From CAUZRD01 sp963582255 (GTDB lineage Bacteria; Pseudomonadota; Alphaproteobacteria; Rhizobiales; TMED25), in assembly GCA_963582255.1 (NCBI GenBank), contig CAUZRD010000134.1, positions 1-6,003 on the forward strand: a stretch of 6,003 bases of DNA, given 5' to 3'. Under the pieces are notes generated by a model that made no database searches, was not told where the DNA came from, and worked only from the letters and a program-made list of their open reading frames with translations. Of the stretch, positions 1 through 5,464 are shown piece after piece (within the stretch, counting starts at the first letter, position 1; each line of letters opens with the position of its first letter). The position numbers were made by a program, and so were the translations under genes.

Positions 1-50
1 CTATGGGCTGTCGTAGCATAGAGGGATTTATGTGTTTTGAGATGGGTCAT
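1..50 (-). CDS. pstA: PstA, phosphate ABC transporter permease (5' fragment)
   Basis: Only the first 16 codons are visible; the frame stays open to the left edge. The start ATG shares four bases (ATGA) with the stop codon of pstC, the usual sign of translational coupling in pst operons. The visible start reads MTHLKTHKSLYATTAH, a polar N-terminal tail before the first membrane helix would be expected. The fragment is too short to identify by itself. The assignment rests on its position directly after pstC, where pstA, the second permease subunit of the PstSCAB phosphate importer, is almost always found. No other start codon competes in this short stretch. Confidence 0.75.
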   Translation of the reverse strand, partial: MTHLKTHKSLYATTAH

Positions 51-1504
51 TCGTACTGCTCACGATATTTGCGTACATAGTATAGTGCGAAGATATTCAG
101 CCCCAAGGTCAGCACAAATAGGGTGAGGCCAAGGGCAAAAGCTACGAGGGTTTCGGGACTGTTGAAATCTCCATCGCCCGTCAATTGACTGACAATGCGT
201 GTCGTCACTGTGGTTAGGGCTTCAAGCGGATTGCCGGTAAAACGTGCAATCGCGCCCGCGCCCAAAACAACAATCATCGTTTCACCAATGGCGCGAGACG
301 CCGCCAAAAGGATCGCGCTCACGATGCCGGGGAGCGCAGCGGGAAGCACCACATGTTTGATGGTTTCAGACCGTGTTGCCCCCAGCCCAAATGAGCCATC
401 CCGCAGAGACTGTGGAACCGCGTTAATTATATCGTCCGATAGGGATGAGACGAAGGGAATGAGCATGAATCCCATAACGATGCCCGCTGTCGCCACCGAC
501 CGCGCATCGCTCATCCAGCCAAGGGCAAAAAAGCCCTCTGGCCCAAACAGATCCTTCAAAAACGGCCCAAAGGTCACCAAGGCGAAGAGACCGTAAACGA
601 TTGTTGGAATGCCCGCTAAGACTTCAAGCAGAGGCTTGGCCATCGACCGGGTCAAACCAGAGGCATATTCAGAGAGATAAATCGCAGATAATAGACCCAA
701 AGGCACCGCAACCAAAAGTGCCACAAGAGAAATATAAAGCGTGCCCCACAGCAAAGGCAAAATGGACAGGGCGCTGTTGCCGTGGAAATTCGGCGCCCAA
801 CTAAGTCCAAAGAAGAAGTCACGCCCAGAATGCATACTAAAAAAGTTCATAGTTTCGAAAAGCATTGAGACCACGATCCCAACAGTTGTTAAAACTGCTA
901 ATCCTGCAGCAAGCATTAGGAACCCTATATTAATTTTTTCAACTAAATTTCGGGCGCGAAAACCGGGATTGATTTGTCTTAACGCAATTAGAAAACCGAT
1001 TAATGCTGTGATTATAGTAGCGGTAGTTTTGTAACCAACAGATGCCTGGGTTTTGTCCCGGTAATTAAGTGCTATTTTTAATGTTACCACATCAATATTG
1101 CCGGACGTTGCAACGCCAGCCTTACTTAGAAAGTTTAGCGTCTCCTGCGTGATTTGGTTAGTATCTAATTGGTCTATTGGAAAAAGCTGATCGTTTGCGC
1201 CGGTTCGAAGGCTATCAACGATGCGGTGAACATCTGCTATTATATGTTTTTGACTTCTATTTTTAGAAATCATTTCACTCGAAATTTGAGATTCAACTAC
1301 GCCGTTAATTATGACTGGCGAGAGCGCGGACCAGATTAGTAAGATGGTTAGCGAGGGCATTATTGTTAAGAGCGCGACGTAAGTTCCGTAATGCTTGGGA
1401 AGCGAGTGGAAACGCTCTTCCACTTTTAAAACTCTACGCTGGGCCAACCAATAGCCAAGGGCCGCGAGGATGAAGAGCATAGATGAAATCAAATAGACTG
1501 ACAC
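47..1504 (-). CDS. pstC: PstC, phosphate ABC transporter permease (long form)
   Basis: PstC is one of the two inner-membrane permease subunits of the high-affinity PstSCAB phosphate importer. At 485 residues it is the long form: the E. coli protein is about 320 residues, and many alphaproteobacteria carry an extra N-terminal domain. Hydrophobic segments lie near residues 3-21, 42-66, 160-176, 191-214, 250-277, 291-314, 338-357, 390-416 and 452-477. A large soluble loop (about 67-158) separates helices 2 and 3 and belongs to the extra domain. The ABC-permease EAA-like loop is visible at about 367-393 (SLRDGSFGLGAT then KHVVLPAALPGI), followed by the conserved SRAIGETM motif at 403-410. The start is GTG, with GAGG five bases upstream. 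It lies 73 bp after pstS and overlaps pstA by four bases. Base composition changes near residue 222: the N-terminal part is AT-rich and the permease core is GC-rich. Confidence 0.96.
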   Translation of the reverse strand: MSVYLISSMLFILAALGYWLAQRRVLKVEERFHSLPKHYGTYVALLTIMPSLTILLIWSALSPVIINGVVESQISSEMISKNRSQKHIIADVHRIVDSLRTGANDQLFPIDQLDTNQITQETLNFLSKAGVATSGNIDVVTLKIALNYRDKTQASVGYKTTATIITALIGFLIALRQINPGFRARNLVEKINIGFLMLAAGLAVLTTVGIVVSMLFETMNFFSMHSGRDFFFGLSWAPNFHGNSALSILPLLWGTLYISLVALLVAVPLGLLSAIYLSEYASGLTRSMAKPLLEVLAGIPTIVYGLFALVTFGPFLKDLFGPEGFFALGWMSDARSVATAGIVMGFMLIPFVSSLSDDIINAVPQSLRDGSFGLGATRSETIKHVVLPAALPGIVSAILLAASRAIGETMIVVLGAGAIARFTGNPLEALTTVTTRIVSQLTGDGDFNSPETLVAFALGLTLFVLTLGLNIFALYYVRKYREQYE

Positions 1505-1509
1505 GGTTA

Positions 1510-1513
1510 CCTC
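1510..1513 (-). promoter_or_regulatory. Ribosome binding site fixing the GTG start of pstC
   Basis: GAGG on the minus strand is followed by five bases and then GTG, which supports the non-ATG start. The site directly follows the T7 run of the upstream hairpin, so hairpin formation, transcription termination and ribosome access to pstC are packed into about 45 bp. Confidence 0.6.
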
Positions 1514-1551
1514 AAAAAAATATGCCTTGGCAGTCCCAAAACCGCCAAGGC
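1514..1551 (-). terminator. Intercistronic hairpin with T-run between pstS and pstC
   Basis: On the minus strand a perfect 8-bp inverted repeat, GCCTTGGC (1551-1544) and GCCAAGGC (1531-1524), encloses a 12-base loop. It is followed by ATA and then seven T residues (1520-1514). This is the layout of a Rho-independent terminator, and it begins 26 bases after the pstS stop codon. Since pstC and pstA follow in the same direction with no visible new promoter, partial termination is more likely than complete. Such an element can also protect the 3' end of the pstS message. Both effects would give more binding protein than permease, a known property of binding-protein-dependent ABC operons. The strength of termination is an inference. 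Confidence 0.7.
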
Positions 1552-1577
1552 CATTTGTTGGAACATTCAGTTCCAGT

Positions 1578-2609
1578 TTATTGCATTACAGTTTCATTCG
1601 ATACATTTTCCTGGACCGATGGTAATGCGGGATCAGACACCAACCCATAATCAGCTAGGGGTCCGTCCGGGCCTGCGATTTCATCAGAAACGAAAAATTC
1701 AGCGTACTCTTTTACACCAGGAACTACGCCAATGTGCGCTTTCTTGATGTAGAAATACAGTGGACGTGAAACTGGATATATACCTGCAGCGATACTCTCA
1801 GTAGACGGCATAACATCCGACATGGTCGCAACTTGCAATTTATTAGTGTTGTTTTCATAGAATGCGAGCCCAAAAACACCTATCCCAGCCTTGTTAGTGT
1901 CTATGGATGCAAGCGTTTCAGTGTAATCGCCGTCGATATCAACAGAGCGTCCATCAGTACGGACTGCCATACATGCTTTTTCAGCTGCTTTCTTGTCGCC
2001 ACCGTTCATTGACACTATGGTCTCAAATGCACCTGTGTCTTCGCAACCAGCCAGCAAAACCTTATCTTCAAAAACTTCTCGAGTGCCGTGCTTTGTACCT
2101 GGAATATAAGCTTGAATTTCTTGTGATGTGAAAGCTGAATTAACTTCATTCCAGTTTGTATTAGGATTTGACTTCATTGATCCGTCCAGTGGCATTTCTG
2201 CGGCAAGAGCACGATAAATGTCTGTTGGAGTAAAGGCGAAATTTTGGCCATTGATGTCAGAAGCAAACACAATACCATCATATCCTATACGCACTTCAAT
2301 GATGTCTTTTACACCCGCTTCTGCACAAGCAGCGATTTCCTTATCTTTGATTTTACGAGACGAATTTACAATATCAATGGTATTTTCACCAAGACCAACG
2401 CAGAAACGCTTCATGCCGCCGGAGGAACCACCCGACTCGACAACAGGCGTTGGAAAATCAAAATTTTCTCCGAAAGCCTCCGCCACTATTGAAGCATAGG
2501 GCAGAACGGTGGATGATCCCGCGATTTGAACTTGGTCGCGGGCCGAAGACATGCCGGCCGAAAGCGACAAGGCCGCGGTTATGAGAGTTGTTGTTGTGAA
2601 CTTGTACAT
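1578..2609 (-). CDS. pstS: PstS, periplasmic phosphate-binding protein
   Basis: This is the substrate-binding subunit of the Pst importer; it captures phosphate in the periplasm and delivers it to PstC/PstA. The 343-residue product starts with a Sec-type signal peptide: a lysine near the start, a hydrophobic core about 8-19, and probable cleavage after SSA at residue 23. PstS motifs follow: AGSSTVLPY (30-38), ESGGSSGGMKRFC (58-70) with the Ser/Gly loop that binds phosphate, NSSRKIKDKE (82-91), the GTKHGTREVFEDKV segment (171-184) and YPVSRPLYFYIKK (278-290). Cysteines at 70, 95, 189 and 213 could form disulfides. The ATG start has AGGAG (2620-2616) six bases upstream. A Pho box lies about 60-100 bp upstream, so PhoB activation under phosphate limitation is expected. 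Apart from the GC-rich signal-peptide end, the gene is AT-richer than phoR and the pstC core. Confidence 0.97.
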   Translation of the reverse strand: MYKFTTTTLITAALSLSAGMSSARDQVQIAGSSTVLPYASIVAEAFGENFDFPTPVVESGGSSGGMKRFCVGLGENTIDIVNSSRKIKDKEIAACAEAGVKDIIEVRIGYDGIVFASDINGQNFAFTPTDIYRALAAEMPLDGSMKSNPNTNWNEVNSAFTSQEIQAYIPGTKHGTREVFEDKVLLAGCEDTGAFETIVSMNGGDKKAAEKACMAVRTDGRSVDIDGDYTETLASIDTNKAGIGVFGLAFYENNTNKLQVATMSDVMPSTESIAAGIYPVSRPLYFYIKKAHIGVVPGVKEYAEFFVSDEIAGPDGPLADYGLVSDPALPSVQENVSNETVMQ

Positions 2610-2654
2610 TGCAATCTCCTAAAGCAATTAGATCTGACTTTCGTCTGACCTATG

Positions 2655-2660
2655 CTTAAA
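2655..2660 (-). promoter_or_regulatory. Candidate -10 element of the pstS promoter
   Basis: TTTAAG on the minus strand lies eight bases after the end of the tandem Pho box, close to the roughly 10-base gap usual for PhoB-activated promoters, in which the Pho box replaces the -35 element. Transcription would start roughly 40 bases before the pstS ATG. The match to TATAAT is partial, and the overlapping TTAAGCAT region offers alternative registers. Confidence 0.35.
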
Positions 2661-2668
2661 GCGCCTTT

Positions 2669-2708
2669 GCAAAGCTTTTAAGACAGTCTTGTAACAGTTT
2701 TATGACAA
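2669..2708 (-). promoter_or_regulatory. Tandem Pho box (PhoB operator) upstream of pstS
   Basis: Read on the minus strand, the first box TTGTCATAAAACTGTTAC (2708-2691) differs from the classical consensus CTGTCATAAAACTGTCAC at two positions. After AAGA comes a second box, CTGTCTTAAAAGCTTTGC (2686-2669), whose first heptamer is good and second is degenerate. The heptamers therefore sit at a regular 11-bp spacing (TTGTCAT, CTGTTAC, CTGTCTT, GCTTTGC) with A-rich 4-bp spacers, as expected for head-to-tail binding of PhoB dimers on one face of the helix. The site lies in the 115-bp gap between phoR and pstS, 16 bp past the phoR stop codon, and gives pst transcription its own phosphate-controlled promoter. 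Confidence 0.88.
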
Positions 2709-2724
2709 TTTGGAAAAAGCCAAA

Positions 2725-3738
2725 TTAATTTTTAGGAAGGTAAATAAAAAATTGGCTACCGTGGCCCAAAGTGCTCTTTATCAGCATGCGGCCACGGTGT
2801 CGGCTGACAATATGTTTGACGATGGACAGGCCCAATCCAGTGCCGCCAATGTCCCGCCCACGGTGGTCATCCACCCGGTAAAAGCGTTCGGTTAACCGCG
2901 GGATATGTATGGCCGCAATGCCCGGTCCATGATCCTCTACGGTGAGCACAATACCCTCTCGTCGCAGCATGGGTTGATAGGCTTCATCGCTTAAACTGAT
3001 GTGGATATCTGCTGATCTAGCGTATTTTATCGCATTCTCAATCAGGTTAATAGCCACTTGCCGCAATTGATCCCCATCACCAAAAACCACGGGTGTCTTC
3101 TGTGGCGGTGTGAAAATCAGCTGCGTTTGAGATTGAGTTGCGAGGCCCTTCATAGTTGTAACAGTGTCCTCAATCAACGCGCCTAAATTTATAAGATCAG
3201 AGGGTCGAATTCTCTCATTTTCTTGCACGGAATTGAGCGATAACAAATCGCTCACCAGACGGTTCATCCTTTGAGTTTCTTGCTGCATCATGCCGAGAAA
3301 CCGCTGCTGCGCTTCGGGTTCTGATGTCTCCATAAGTTGCAAAGTTTCCAAAAAACCAAGCATCGCGGTCAAAGGCGTTTTAAGTTCATGACTGACATTG
3401 GTGACAAACTCCCGGCGCGCACGGAGGGATTGTTCAATATCTGTTATATCTTGGAAGGTGACCAGGATCTCATCCGCCTCAATCCAGCTCGCCGTGACGT
3501 GATACACAATATCCGTCGTGGCTTGCGTGGTGCTCCAGTCACAGTGCCGCTGTATTTTTTGTTTCAAGGCCTCTTCAATCGCATCACTCACGTTTGGATT
3601 ACGAACGACTTCGACGGAGGTGCGTCCAATGATGTCCTTCCCAAATAACGAGAATGCTTTGCCATTGGCGCCCGTCACATAACCGTCTGTCCCGACGATG
3701 AAGCTGGCAAGCGGAAATGCGTTAAGCAGATTTTTCAT
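2725..3738 (-). CDS. phoR: PhoR-type histidine kinase of the phosphate regulon, no membrane segment
   Basis: This is a sensor kinase expected to phosphorylate PhoB when the Pst transporter signals phosphate shortage. The 337-residue product has an N-terminal PAS-like domain (about 5-105, ending in the typical VTFQDITD). HisKA follows, with the phospho-acceptor His117 in FVTNVSHELKTPLTAMLGFLE. The ATPase domain shows the N box NLIENAIKYA (231-240), the G1 motif DHGPGI (269-274), the F box ERFYRVD (284-290) and the G2 motif GGTGLGLSIVKHI (298-310). E. coli PhoR is about 431 residues with N-terminal membrane helices; none is visible here, so this protein is probably cytoplasmic or attached through partners. 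An in-frame TGA at 3762-3760 rules out an N-terminal extension. The ribosome binding site is weak (GTGAG-like). The phoR name is supported by the adjacent pst genes and the Pho box; by sequence alone other PAS kinases are possible. Confidence 0.9.
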   Translation of the reverse strand: MKNLLNAFPLASFIVGTDGYVTGANGKAFSLFGKDIIGRTSVEVVRNPNVSDAIEEALKQKIQRHCDWSTTQATTDIVYHVTASWIEADEILVTFQDITDIEQSLRARREFVTNVSHELKTPLTAMLGFLETLQLMETSEPEAQQRFLGMMQQETQRMNRLVSDLLSLNSVQENERIRPSDLINLGALIEDTVTTMKGLATQSQTQLIFTPPQKTPVVFGDGDQLRQVAINLIENAIKYARSADIHISLSDEAYQPMLRREGIVLTVEDHGPGIAAIHIPRLTERFYRVDDHRGRDIGGTGLGLSIVKHIVSRHRGRMLIKSTLGHGSQFFIYLPKN

Positions 3739-3825
3739 CGATGGCTCACAATCGTTAGATCAAGGATACATTTTCCCAGGGTTGAGTAAAATTCTAACAT
3801 CATTCGCAGATCTAACACCAGCGAT
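3739..3825. other. phoR leader region with short repeats
   Basis: This 87-bp AT-rich gap must hold any promoter dedicated to phoR. A weak possible pair on the minus strand is TTTACT, then 16 bases, then TATCCT; I would not rely on it. No Pho box is visible. Two short repeats occur: CGATGGCTC twice in direct orientation (3739-3747 and 3822-3830), and GTTAGATC (3754-3761) with its inverse GATCTAAC (3809-3816). These could be regulatory half-sites or traces of an insertion event at 3826. Confidence 0.35.
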
Positions 3826-3913
3826 GGCTCTGTCAGACTAAGCTGCTTGAGGTAGGAGGAACGACTTTGAATGACAAAGCAGCCTGCATTTCACTACTTC
3901 AAAACAAGCCCCG
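3826..3913 (+). mobile_element. Probable left-end remnant of an IS6-family insertion sequence
   Basis: The segment begins GGCTCTGTCAGACTAAGCT, resembling the GGCTCTGT/GGCACTGT ends of IS6-family elements. About 45 bases on, a Shine-Dalgarno-like AGGAGG precedes an ATG whose first ~14 residues, MTKQPAFHYFKTSP, resemble as I recall the start of IS6-type transposases of Rhodobacterales, which continue EIIRLAVMMYVRF. Here the similarity stops at the codon after SP. No matching right end (an inverse reading CTGACAGAGCC) exists in the window. It therefore looks like an abandoned one-ended remnant. The family identification comes from memory of typical sequences, not a search. Confidence 0.45.
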
Positions 3914-4053
3914 GGGTTACTCCACCATCTTGCCTAGGTCCGTGGACCGGGAACCAAGAGCCATGGGCCCCGGACATTAGAGCAGCAGAGAAAAGCTGTT
4001 TAGCCCGCCCTGCCCTTCTCAAGTGCGTTTTGTCTTCCGGGAGCAACAGGTAA
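3871..4053 (+). pseudogene. Truncated IS6-type transposase start fused to unrelated sequence
   Basis: The open frame has 60 codons, but only the first ~14 resemble a transposase. The rest (from about 3913) is proline-, cysteine- and tryptophan-rich sequence with no recognisable fold, and it crosses the point where the insertion-sequence similarity ends. IS6 transposases are normally about 230-240 residues with a DDE catalytic core, none of which is present. It is therefore a non-functional relic whose continuation is chance. A good AGGAGG nine bases before the ATG means it could still be translated. Confidence 0.4.
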
Positions 4054-4075
4054 GAAAGTGGGATCCGATGAACGA
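3914..4075. other. Unassigned palindrome-rich spacer between lysE and the IS remnant
   Basis: No convincing gene or clear terminator is seen here. GC is high at first, with a cluster of palindromes: CCCCGGGG (3909-3916), CCTAGG (3933-3938), GGTCC-GT-GGACC (3937-3948), CCATGG (3961-3966) and GGGCCC (3965-3970). A 61-codon minus-strand frame starting GTG at 4079 overlaps the lysE stop, but it runs into the antisense of the IS remnant and has no recognisable features, so I do not call it a gene. The segment may be foreign DNA trapped beside the insertion-sequence end. Confidence 0.4.
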
Positions 4076-4687
4076 TCACAGGTGCTCTGTCGCGAGTTTG
4101 GCGCCAAGGATTACAAATAAAGCTGCAAAACTGCGGTTAAACCACTTCATAACCCGCTGGTTGGACAGAACCCGGTCGCGGGCAATCGTGGAAAAACGTC
4201 CGTAGAAGATGAAAACGATAAAGGTCATCGCCATGAACACCGCTCCTAGAGTGATCATCTCCCGGGTTGCGTTCTCTGCTGTGTCCGACAGAAACGGAGG
4301 CAGAAGTGCTAGAAAAAAAATTGACAGCTTTGGGTTAAGTATATTGATCAATGCGCCACGGCGGGTAATGCGCCAAACGGATTCGCGCTGTGTTGAGGAC
4401 GAGATTGCCATAGGCCCTCCAGAACGGACCATCTGCCAACCAAGATATAAAAGATAGGCGACGCCGATCCATTTTACTGCCGAGAACAAAAGCGCGCTGT
4501 TGTGTAAAACTGTGGCTAAGCCAAATATGGCAGCAGTCAGATGCGGTAAAATTCCCAATGTACAGCCTAAAGCAGCATAGACTACGGCGTGACGCCCCTG
4601 CCCAAGGCCAATGGCAAGTATGTAGAGTACCCCGGTTCCTGGAATAATAACCACCACAAAAGCAGTGATGAGGAAATATGCCGTCAT
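4076..4687 (-). CDS. LysE/RhtB-family amino-acid or metabolite exporter
   Basis: This is an inner-membrane exporter of the LysE/RhtB superfamily, whose characterised members pump out amino acids such as lysine, threonine or homoserine lactone; the substrate here cannot be told. The 203-residue product is the usual family size. Six hydrophobic segments are visible (about residues 2-22, 36-59, 63-86, 109-132, 142-163, 181-199), with the family motif PGTGVLY at 16-22 and NPK at 118-120. I chose the ATG at 4687 because family proteins begin about 15 residues before PGTG and an AGGG lies just upstream; a GTG at 4702 would add five residues. Neither start has a strong ribosome binding site. It is transcribed away from zur and shows no functional link to the phosphate genes. 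A small frame ends a few bases upstream and could share its transcript. Confidence 0.9.
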   Translation of the reverse strand: MTAYFLITAFVVVIIPGTGVLYILAIGLGQGRHAVVYAALGCTLGILPHLTAAIFGLATVLHNSALLFSAVKWIGVAYLLYLGWQMVRSGGPMAISSSTQRESVWRITRRGALINILNPKLSIFFLALLPPFLSDTAENATREMITLGAVFMAMTFIVFIFYGRFSTIARDRVLSNQRVMKWFNRSFAALFVILGAKLATEHL

Positions 4688-4713
4688 TGCCCTAGTTTGC
4701 ACCGTTCGTCGCT

Positions 4714-4893
4714 TTAGTCGACCAAATTCGATACGATTTCACTATCCAGATCACGGAGTGCTTTGATTTCCGCCACAAATGCCTTCAACAGACCCTTGGA
4801 CAAACTAACCGGCTGGATACATAGAAAAGTCATGCGCAACAGACGCACAGACGCATTTCTTGGGTTGGCTTGGGGGCGATGGAAATCGAACAT
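4714..4893 (-). CDS. Hypothetical 59-residue frame upstream of lysE (possible remnant)
   Basis: A 59-codon frame starts ATG at 4893 and stops with TAA at 4714, 11 bases before the GTG and 26 before the ATG of lysE, on the same strand. The first half is basic (MFDFHRPQANPRNASVRLLR) and the end is helix-like and acidic (LLKAFVAEIKALRDLDSEIV, then SNLVD); an inner ATG lies at 4833. I do not recognise a characterised family, though the pattern faintly recalls repeated hypothetical sequences in Rhodobacterales genomes. There is no Shine-Dalgarno sequence. A TATAAT box ends five bases before the ATG, so a leaderless message is possible. It may be a real small protein, the relic of a longer gene, or a dispersed repeat read as protein. 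Confidence 0.3.
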   Translation of the reverse strand: MFDFHRPQANPRNASVRLLRMTFLCIQPVSLSKGLLKAFVAEIKALRDLDSEIVSNLVD

Positions 4894-4898
4894 ACAGC

Positions 4899-4904
4899 AT
4901 TATA
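4899..4904 (-). promoter_or_regulatory. Perfect TATAAT -10 box upstream of the small frame and lysE
   Basis: TATAAT on the minus strand is followed by five bases and an ATG. No convincing TTGACA-like -35 sits 16-18 bases upstream (AGCCCT is found at 17). It is the best promoter candidate for transcription toward lysE, placing initiation at or near the ATG of the 59-codon frame. Confidence 0.35.
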
Positions 4905-4984
4905 GCCAAACGAATGAGCTCAGGGCTGGTCTTAAAGTAACCACTTGTCCGTCATGCATGAACTCCACAAAAATGCATTGCAAA

Positions 4985-5006
4985 TTGTTACTTTATAAAA
5001 TAACAA
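4985..5006 (+). promoter_or_regulatory. 22-bp near-perfect dyad, candidate Zur operator upstream of zur
   Basis: The arms TTGTTA (4985-4990) and TAACAA (5001-5006) flank a TTTATAAA centre. Over the whole 22 bp only one base pair breaks the symmetry (C4991 against A5000). It lies 25 bp before the zur ATG and includes a TATAAAAT (4994-5001) that could serve as the -10 element, so a bound protein would block transcription. AT-rich dyads with GTTA...TAAC arms are typical of Fur-superfamily operators, but the spacing between arms differs from the enterobacterial Zur box. Assignment to Zur rests on position. Confidence 0.6.
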
Positions 5007-5031
5007 ATGATCATGAATGAGGAGAAGGCCT

Positions 5032-5418
5032 ATGCGCAAGACAGCAGGAGTTCGGCAATCTGAGGTGATGGGCGTCCTAAATGGAAATCCCAAGCCCATG
5101 ACGGCCTATGAGATTCTCGACCGGATGAAGCTGGATGAACACGATCTTGCCGCACCGACTGTCTATCGTGCCCTCAGCGCGCTGACCGATCAGGGCCGTG
5201 CACATAAGTTGGAGTCGATAAAGGCTTTCGTCCCATGCCGTTGCAATCATAAGGCTGCTGTTCCAGTACTCGCTATATGTGGAGAGTGCCGGACAGTCGA
5301 AGAGCATGACGGCAGCGGGCTTCTATCTAAACTCTCAGCCATCTCAGCTCTGAGTTCATTCAGGGCGACCCGCCACATAGTAGAAATTCACGGCACATGC
5401 CAAAGTTGTATCCATTAA
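5032..5418 (+). CDS. zur: Zur-like Fur-family zinc-responsive repressor
   Basis: This is a Fur-superfamily metalloregulator, most likely the zinc-uptake repressor Zur. With the start at 5032, supported by AGGAGAAGG at 5020-5028, it has 128 residues; an upstream ATG at 5017 would place that motif inside the coding sequence. The N-terminal winged helix spans about 7-63, with recognition helix APTVYRALSALTDQG (41-55). The dimerisation and metal-binding part carries two CxxC pairs, C83/C86 (ICGEC) and C123/C126 (TCQSC), as in the structural zinc site of Fur/Zur proteins. Further potential ligands are C69, C71, H73, H92, H115 and H120. It is shorter than E. coli Zur (171) and lacks its C-terminal tail. 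A zinc rather than iron role is favoured by the E. coli Zur-like layout and by the ZrgA gene 46 bp downstream on the same strand. The upstream dyad suggests autoregulation. Confidence 0.87.
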   Translation: MRKTAGVRQSEVMGVLNGNPKPMTAYEILDRMKLDEHDLAAPTVYRALSALTDQGRAHKLESIKAFVPCRCNHKAAVPVLAICGECRTVEEHDGSGLLSKLSAISALSSFRATRHIVEIHGTCQSCIH

Positions 5419-5464
5419 CTCCCTTCCACCCCTTCAATACTAAATTCTGATAAGGTTTATAAAT
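5419..5464 (+). other. zur-zrgA intergenic spacer
   Basis: The 46-bp gap has no terminator hairpin. A pyrimidine-rich start is followed by an AT-rich end. A small palindrome-like ATAAGGTTTAT (5450-5460) includes the weak AAGG ribosome binding site of the next gene. The lack of a terminator fits co-transcription of the two genes. Confidence 0.4.

Noticed and set aside
195..1034. Several plus-strand frames opposite pstC.
   Set aside because: The opposite strand encodes an unmistakable PstC; these are antisense shadows without ribosome binding sites or known motifs.
1907..2499. Plus-strand frames opposite pstS.
   Set aside because: They are antisense to a well-conserved PstS with all its motifs; no independent support.
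3968..4020. AGCAGC...GCTGTTT as a possible terminator for lysE.
   Set aside because: The stem is only about four base pairs and no T-run follows on the lysE strand.
3894..4079. A 61-codon minus-strand frame starting GTG that overlaps the lysE stop codon (GTGA).
   Set aside because: It crosses the IS-remnant junction in antisense, has no recognisable domain and no good ribosome binding site; the overlap is probably chance.
4763..5020. An 85-codon plus-strand frame before zur.
   Set aside because: Its composition is not protein-like, it runs through the dyad and promoter region of zur, and it has no clear ribosome binding site.
5017..5031. Upstream ATG adding MRRRP to Zur.
   Set aside because: The AGGAGAAGG that best serves as ribosome binding site for the ATG at 5032 would then be inside the gene.
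5077..5307. A 76-codon minus-strand frame opposite zur.
   Set aside because: Zur is clearly encoded on the plus strand, with a strong ribosome binding site and two CxxC pairs.
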